Position numbers and translations under genes: made by a program
Notes under the pieces: model-generated
The model's input: the letters and a program-made list of their open reading frames with translations, nothing else
Databases searched by the model: none
Told to the model about the DNA's origin: nothing
Assembly (NCBI GenBank): GCA_937959315.1
Contig: CALGRC010000121.1
Coordinates: 1 to 18,469, forward strand
DNA: 18,469 nucleotides
Reading direction: 5' to 3'
Source of the DNA: an uncultured Clostridia bacterium
Lineage (GTDB): Bacteria > Bacillota > Clostridia > UMGS1810
Part shown: positions 14,088 to 18,469 of the stretch, one piece after another
How positions within the stretch are numbered: position 1 is the first letter of the stretch
Layout of the letters: each line of letters begins with the position of its first letter

Positions 14088-15881
14088 TCAGTCAACTGGG
14101 TAATTTTTAGATTTATTATATGCTTCACCGCCCGGTTTGGCCTGGATATACCCAGTTGAACCTGGTTCTGCCGCACGCTGGTCGCAGTACATGGACTGCG
14201 CGGCATCAATGATGAGATTATCATGTACCTTTAAATCCCGTCCGCCGCCCAGCAATAGGCCGCGGGCAACATTGCGCAGGACATTGTGATGGATACTGGT
14301 GCCGCTGAACATATCGTCCATATAGATGGCAACATCATCCAAATAACCACTTTCCGTACCCAGGGCAATCATAGAATAGTCTAAATCATGGATATAATTA
14401 AAGGATATTTCATTGCCTCGGCTGCTGTAGTCACGTCCTGCATAAATGGCGCCTGCGTCAATGGTCTCTTTCAGCACATCGTAAATTTCATTGTTGCGGA
14501 TTTGATGATCGTTCCCTTCAAACCAGATAGCCTGGTGCGGCGAATCGTGCATTAAGTTATGCTCCACCGTGTGCCCGGCGCCCCTAAGGGAAACAGCGCC
14601 TGAATAGGTTTTGCGGTTGCCGCTAAATTTGTAAAAATGGTTGTTGACAATCTGGTTGCCGCTGGGACGCAGGGTTATCCGGTCGCCGCCGTCCATTTCC
14701 ACCGCATAATCGCCAATGTAGAAAAAATCACAGGAACGGATTTCGATTTCATCCCCATCTGCATAAATGCCTTCCGATCCAATGTTTTCAAATGTGCAGC
14801 CCAAAAAGGCAATATCCTCACAATCAAAAAGGGATACCGCATTGCCGCGCGTTTTTTCAAATGTGAGCCTTTCAAATGTCACATGGGATAATTTTTCGGC
14901 GGTAATCATATCGTCAGTCAGCAGGGAAATATCCAGCCGCATATCGCTGGTAATCGGATACGGCGGATAATAATACAGCATCAGGTTTTGCTGGTCTATG
15001 TAATATTCACCCGGCGCGTCAATCTCTTCCATCAAATTAAAAACTGCCCACCGCTTTCCGGATGCGATGCCAAAATTGGTGGTACTGTCCCGCGTAACAA
15101 TTTGATTTTGCTCGTTGATCCCATCCATATACAACTGTTCATAAGACCAATCCCACATGAAATACCCTTCGATGATTGCATCTTTAGCCTGTTTCCAGCC
15201 TGCCGGGCGGTCGCCGCCGTCAAAAATAATAGGAGGTGCATTGGCAACCACGCTATCGTAGGTATATAGCATATTCCCCGACTGGACAACATCTTCAATG
15301 ACTGCATACCCTTCATTTGGCCACCTTGACATCATCTGTTCTTCATTGTCCAAATAGAGCTTATACGGCCCGCTGGGGATAACATAATTGAAGGTGCTTA
15401 ACCGTGCAATGGGTTCTATTTTGGTAATCCCCTGTGCTTTTAAATCCAACTGCCCTACCCGGTCGCGTACATTTTCTTGCAGCCTAGCCCGGATTGCCGG
15501 ATCCGTCACCGGCTGGAACGCCGCAGTATCTATCTGCCTGCTGCCGGTAAACGACACCGTTTGCCCCGGTTCTGCCCGATAAACAATGGATATTTTATCC
15601 GTACCCGAGTCATCACGGGTAAATTGCACGCCTTGACTTAACGGATATTCCCCTTCCAAGAAACTGACAATAATTTTCCCTTCTGTCATCCCCCGTTTGT
15701 ATTCCCTTACACGGCGCCGTGCGCCGTCCAAAGTGGCAAGCGGGTTCCCATAGCTTCCATCACCGCTGTCAGAGCCATCCGGCGAAACATATAGGATTAT
15801 CTCGCTTTCCTGCGCCATTACTGGGGGAAAAGCCCCCAACAATACAGCCAGGCAAACCAATAGCGCTATTGTTTTTTTCAT
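14088..15881 (-). CDS. Secreted right-handed parallel beta-helix protein (GH141/GH120-like), 3' end disrupted
   Basis: 597 aa with a signal peptide (1-23, cleavage near VMA-QES) and start at ATG 15881 behind AAGGAGG. The N-terminal YVSPDGSDSGDGSYGNPLAT (31-50) and the many short Asn-rich rungs (NNHFYKF, EHNLMHDSPHQAIWFEGN, RNNEIYDV, FNYIHDL) mark the parallel beta-helix proteins that act on plant or algal polysaccharides. The conserved ETIDAGAIYAGRDYSSRG (472-489) and AIYMDDMFSG (518-527) contain acidic residues that could be catalytic, and GGGRDLKVHDN (545-555) is also conserved. The likely role is an extracellular glycosidase; the family and substrate are inferred. The frame stops at 14088 shortly after KPGGEAY, where related proteins continue, and the missing part follows in another frame. 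It is paralogous to the gene upstream, 34 bp away. Confidence 0.85.
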   Translation of the reverse strand: MKKTIALLVCLAVLLGAFPPVMAQESEIILYVSPDGSDSGDGSYGNPLATLDGARRRVREYKRGMTEGKIIVSFLEGEYPLSQGVQFTRDDSGTDKISIVYRAEPGQTVSFTGSRQIDTAAFQPVTDPAIRARLQENVRDRVGQLDLKAQGITKIEPIARLSTFNYVIPSGPYKLYLDNEEQMMSRWPNEGYAVIEDVVQSGNMLYTYDSVVANAPPIIFDGGDRPAGWKQAKDAIIEGYFMWDWSYEQLYMDGINEQNQIVTRDSTTNFGIASGKRWAVFNLMEEIDAPGEYYIDQQNLMLYYYPPYPITSDMRLDISLLTDDMITAEKLSHVTFERLTFEKTRGNAVSLFDCEDIAFLGCTFENIGSEGIYADGDEIEIRSCDFFYIGDYAVEMDGGDRITLRPSGNQIVNNHFYKFSGNRKTYSGAVSLRGAGHTVEHNLMHDSPHQAIWFEGNDHQIRNNEIYDVLKETIDAGAIYAGRDYSSRGNEISFNYIHDLDYSMIALGTESGYLDDVAIYMDDMFSGTSIHHNVLRNVARGLLLGGGRDLKVHDNLIIDAAQSMYCDQRAAEPGSTGYIQAKPGGEAYNKSKNYPVD

Positions 15882-15887
15882 ATCCAG

Positions 15888-15894
15888 CCTCCTT
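15888..15894 (-). promoter_or_regulatory. Shine-Dalgarno of the second beta-helix gene
   Basis: AAGGAGG on the minus strand, 6 nt before ATG 15881, in the 34-bp gap after the TGA of the first beta-helix gene (15916-15918). It fixes the start just before the signal peptide. No hairpin or promoter is evident in this gap. Confidence 0.8.
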
Positions 15895-15915
15895 CACATA
15901 GCTGATTTTGCATGG

Positions 15916-18469
15916 TCACTGCTTCAGCAGCTTCCCCGTGGTTGTTTCCATTTCCACCCCATTACTGCTGATATATATCCTCAAAGTATCTGCCTGCCCT
16001 GCGTCCTTTAACCGGAACAGGAAGGTAAACTTCCCATTTTCATCCGTCTGTGTTTGATCTATTTTTTCAAGCCTGTCCAAATCCTCCAGTGCATCTTCCC
16101 ATACAGTATTCTCCTGCGTTACCCGCAGCAACACCGGCGCCCCCTGGACATTTGGCACCAGCGTTCCAGATATCTGTATGATATCTTTCACTATCCGTAT
16201 TTCATCCAATACAATCCATTCCCGCTCCGGCAAAATCCACACATCGCTCAGCGGCCGCATCGTCCCATGCGCCCAGGCATACAAGGCAAGCTGCGTATTT
16301 GCCCCAGCCTCCTGCGGCACCAAAAGCTCCCGCTCTACTATCACCGTATCCCCTGATACCGTTTGCGTCCAGCTATCTGCACACAGAATAACTCCATTTT
16401 CCTGGAATACTGCAAAAAAGTCAATGGAAACTGTATCCATTAAACCCTCTATCGCATACTGCGCCTTTAGCTGTATAGGGTTCCCTTCTTCGCCGTCAAA
16501 GGAATCCACCGGGATGCCGTTTGCCGTCACCGACGCCTGCTGCCGCTCCAATACCATACCGCCAGACGGTTCCGGTTCCTGCAAAAGAAGCCCTGCCTGT
16601 GCAATTTTATCCGCATACGCCACACTGGAAACATCAACGGTTTCAACCGTCGCTTCTTCCACATTCCCATCACCTGTAAAGGAATATATTTGAAGCGGGT
16701 TCCATACAATCCCACTATAGAGCTTCTGATAGCCGGATTCCTCCGCATGCGGCCCAGCAAATGTATTATTGCGCAGCACATTGTTCCTTGGAATCCCGAT
16801 ATCGGTTTCGGCTGTCACCTGACCGCCGGCAAATTTCTGAAACATCGGCAAGAATTCTGCCATAAACGCCGGGTAACGCTCTGTCCATAAACCCGTATAT
16901 CCCATCTGGCTGATACGGTCAAAACTCCTCTGGGTATTCAAATAGGTTTCCCCACCCGGCGGGGTAATGGAAGATGTATGCGTTCCATTGCGGGTCACAC
17001 TGGCCCGGCAGTCATACTGCAAGCCTTTATTGCAATTCAAAAATACATTTCCTTCTATTAAATTATCCCATCCGCCGCCAATCAGTGCGGCAGACGGGCT
17101 TCCGTCCACCACATTGTCCTTCACCACGGCGCCGCTGGTCATATCATCCAAATAGATGGCATGCCGCCCGCTATCCAACTCGTCAAACGTCCTATCAGAA
17201 ATATCATGAATATAATTGTTGCATACCTGATTCCCACGATTGGTATAATTGCGGGCGCAGGTATAAATCACGCCGGAGTCAGCTGTTTCCTGCAAAACAT
17301 CATATACCTCGTTGTTCTGCACTATAATATCATTGCCTTGAAAATAGATACCGCTGTGCGGCGCGTCGTGGATACAGTTGTTCTGTATCACACCGCCGTT
17401 CCCATAAAAAACTATCCCGCCCTCTACTGTTTTGTATAACTGGTTGTAGGTATAAATATGGCAGTTTTGTATCACGTTCCCAGACGAAGCCAGGCTCACA
17501 TTATCCGCCTTCTGCGCGTCTGTTTCCGAAAACCGTACGCCTGCGCCGCCCAGATTGTACATCGTACAGCCGCTCAGTACAATCCCTTTCCCATCCTGAA
17601 TTTGCAGCCCGTTGGAACCAAGGCTACAAAATGTACAATTTGTAATATCGATCTGTTCCGCATATTGCAAATCCCCGCCATAACGGGATTTTTCAAACTG
17701 CAGCCCCTCCAGTGAAAGATGATGCGTACCGGATAACTGCAATACCGGCTGGGTATCAATTGCAAGCTCTATCTGCTCCAAATTCCCGTTATACGGATAA
17801 TAATACAGGATTTTTGTTTGGGAGTCAAGGTACCACTCCCCCGGCCTATCCAATTCCTCCAGCAGATTCATAGCATAAACCGGGTTGCCCGATCGGATAC
17901 CAAAATGGGTTTTACTACCAAGCGTCACAGTATTCCCAGAAACAGCCGTAGCTGCTTTCGGCTGATAGGACCAATAATACCCCCAATATCCAGCAAATAT
18001 CAAATCCTGTGCGTTAGACCATTGGGACAGCCGCGCATCGTCAATGGTAAATTGCGTACTATTGACACAAATCCCCCATGTTCCAACCGGCGTTTCCGTC
18101 TGCCCGGTAGAAGGGTCGATACCAGGCTGGACACTGCCTATCCGCAGCCAGCCATCGTTGGGATACCGCGCCAGCTGCTGCTTTTGCCCGCCGTCATACA
18201 GCTGATAATAGTCAGCGGGAGCGTCCTGCAAATATGTCAGATCCGGATAAGGCGTATAGGACCCAAGCAGCCCTGTCAAATTGGCCTGGTATACCTGGCC
18301 CTTAGCCGCATTTGGGATACGTACATCTTCAGACAGAGTAAATACCGTATCCGGCAGAGCCTGTGTATTAGCAAACCGCACGGTGCCTTCTTCCAATGCG
18401 CAATAATGCACTGGGTTTTCCTCCGTACCGCTGTCCTCGCTTCCCAAAGAAAGCGGCGGATAGGTACCG
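15916..18469 (-). CDS. Right-handed parallel beta-helix protein (GH141/GH120-like), 5' end outside the window
   Basis: About 851 residues are visible; the frame is open to the window edge. A TTG at 18447 is not a real start, because the codons before it continue the family sequence (YPPLSLGSEDSGT, compared with YPLSQGVQFTRDDSGT in the paralog). About 40-80 N-terminal residues including a signal peptide should lie outside. The helix region (18469 to about 16750) is colinear with the neighbouring 597-aa protein: YYWSYQ, HFGIRSGN, GEWYLD, NNCIHDAPHSGIYFQGND, ETADSGVIY, AIYLDDMTSG, GGGWDNLIEGN. It continues through WTERYPAFM and RNNVLRNNTF, the segment broken in the paralog. Two beta-sandwich modules follow (about 16220-16560 and 15919-16215). 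The expected role is extracellular glycan cleavage. No anchor is seen at its C-terminus. Confidence 0.85.
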   Translation of the reverse strand, partial: GTYPPLSLGSEDSGTEENPVHYCALEEGTVRFANTQALPDTVFTLSEDVRIPNAAKGQVYQANLTGLLGSYTPYPDLTYLQDAPADYYQLYDGGQKQQLARYPNDGWLRIGSVQPGIDPSTGQTETPVGTWGICVNSTQFTIDDARLSQWSNAQDLIFAGYWGYYWSYQPKAATAVSGNTVTLGSKTHFGIRSGNPVYAMNLLEELDRPGEWYLDSQTKILYYYPYNGNLEQIELAIDTQPVLQLSGTHHLSLEGLQFEKSRYGGDLQYAEQIDITNCTFCSLGSNGLQIQDGKGIVLSGCTMYNLGGAGVRFSETDAQKADNVSLASSGNVIQNCHIYTYNQLYKTVEGGIVFYGNGGVIQNNCIHDAPHSGIYFQGNDIIVQNNEVYDVLQETADSGVIYTCARNYTNRGNQVCNNYIHDISDRTFDELDSGRHAIYLDDMTSGAVVKDNVVDGSPSAALIGGGWDNLIEGNVFLNCNKGLQYDCRASVTRNGTHTSSITPPGGETYLNTQRSFDRISQMGYTGLWTERYPAFMAEFLPMFQKFAGGQVTAETDIGIPRNNVLRNNTFAGPHAEESGYQKLYSGIVWNPLQIYSFTGDGNVEEATVETVDVSSVAYADKIAQAGLLLQEPEPSGGMVLERQQASVTANGIPVDSFDGEEGNPIQLKAQYAIEGLMDTVSIDFFAVFQENGVILCADSWTQTVSGDTVIVERELLVPQEAGANTQLALYAWAHGTMRPLSDVWILPEREWIVLDEIRIVKDIIQISGTLVPNVQGAPVLLRVTQENTVWEDALEDLDRLEKIDQTQTDENGKFTFLFRLKDAGQADTLRIYISSNGVEMETTTGKLLKQ
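15919..16215 (-). other. Surface module shared with the 580-aa SLH protein (copy 1)
   Basis: This encodes the last ~95 residues of the first beta-helix protein: IVLDEIRIV, IQISGTL, VLLRV, LEKIDQ, GKFTF, TLRIYISSNG. The same order of motifs is found right after the signal peptide of the 580-aa SLH protein encoded further along the operon. It is probably a beta-sandwich binding or interaction domain; the family is unknown to me. Confidence 0.6.

Noticed and set aside
14088..14090. Selenocysteine at the TGA that ends the second beta-helix frame
   Set aside because: Reading on in the same frame gives a non-family sequence and another stop soon after; the real continuation is in a different frame, so indels explain it better.
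18447..18449. TTG at 18447 as the true start of the first beta-helix protein
   Set aside because: The seven codons before it, up to the window edge, continue the conserved family segment, and no signal peptide follows; the gene is cut by the window.

Overview
The window looks like part of an anaerobic, Gram-positive-type genome (Bacillota, probably an uncultured or gut-type clostridial lineage). Three things point there: a glycyl radical enzyme with its radical-SAM activase, which are oxygen-sensitive; two secreted proteins with S-layer homology (SLH) domains, which anchor to cell-wall polymers; and strong purine-rich Shine-Dalgarno sites. The species cannot be named from the sequence. Every supported gene lies on the minus strand, so transcription runs from the right edge to the left edge. 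Gaps are 37 bp or less, three junctions are 4-bp ATGA overlaps, and in three others the ribosome site is fused to the upstream stop codon. A strong intrinsic terminator lies at 187-227. The window therefore appears to be the 3' part of one long operon whose promoter and first gene or genes lie beyond position 18469.

Layout in transcription order. (1) 18469-15916: a right-handed parallel beta-helix protein, 5' end outside the window. (2) 15881-14088: a paralogous secreted beta-helix protein, continued out of frame by (3) 14050-12626, which carries the end of the helix fold, a fibronectin-III-like segment, a helical segment and a jelly-roll-like domain; items 2 and 3 look like one gene broken by frameshifts. 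(4) 12629-10887: secreted protein with a Gly/Ser linker and three C-terminal SLH domains. (5) 10874-7920: secreted protein with N-terminal SLH domains and about 770 residues of unrecognised beta-rich sequence. (6) 7908-7324 and (7) 7308-6691: the receiver and AraC-type DNA-binding halves of a YesN-like response regulator, separated by an in-frame TAA. (8) 6694-4931: a YesM-like sensor kinase. (9) 4899-2968: a GH36 / raffinose-synthase-like glycosidase. (10) 2955-985: a short glycyl radical enzyme. (11) 988-218: its activating enzyme. Positions 1-186 hold no convincing gene and look AT-richer.

Working model (inference): the beta-helix and SLH proteins bind and cut an external polysaccharide at the cell surface, the YesMN-type two-component pair senses the sugar or a related signal, the GH36-like enzyme acts on imported oligosaccharide in the cytoplasm, and the glycyl radical enzyme performs a radical elimination or lyase step on a product or side group of that glycan. 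No transporter is in the window. The co-transcription of a Cys-x-Glu glycyl radical enzyme with a surface glycan apparatus is the most promising candidate for an undescribed system. Two coding interruptions (regulator and second beta-helix gene) mean that this copy may be decaying, or that the assembly has errors; raw reads would tell which.
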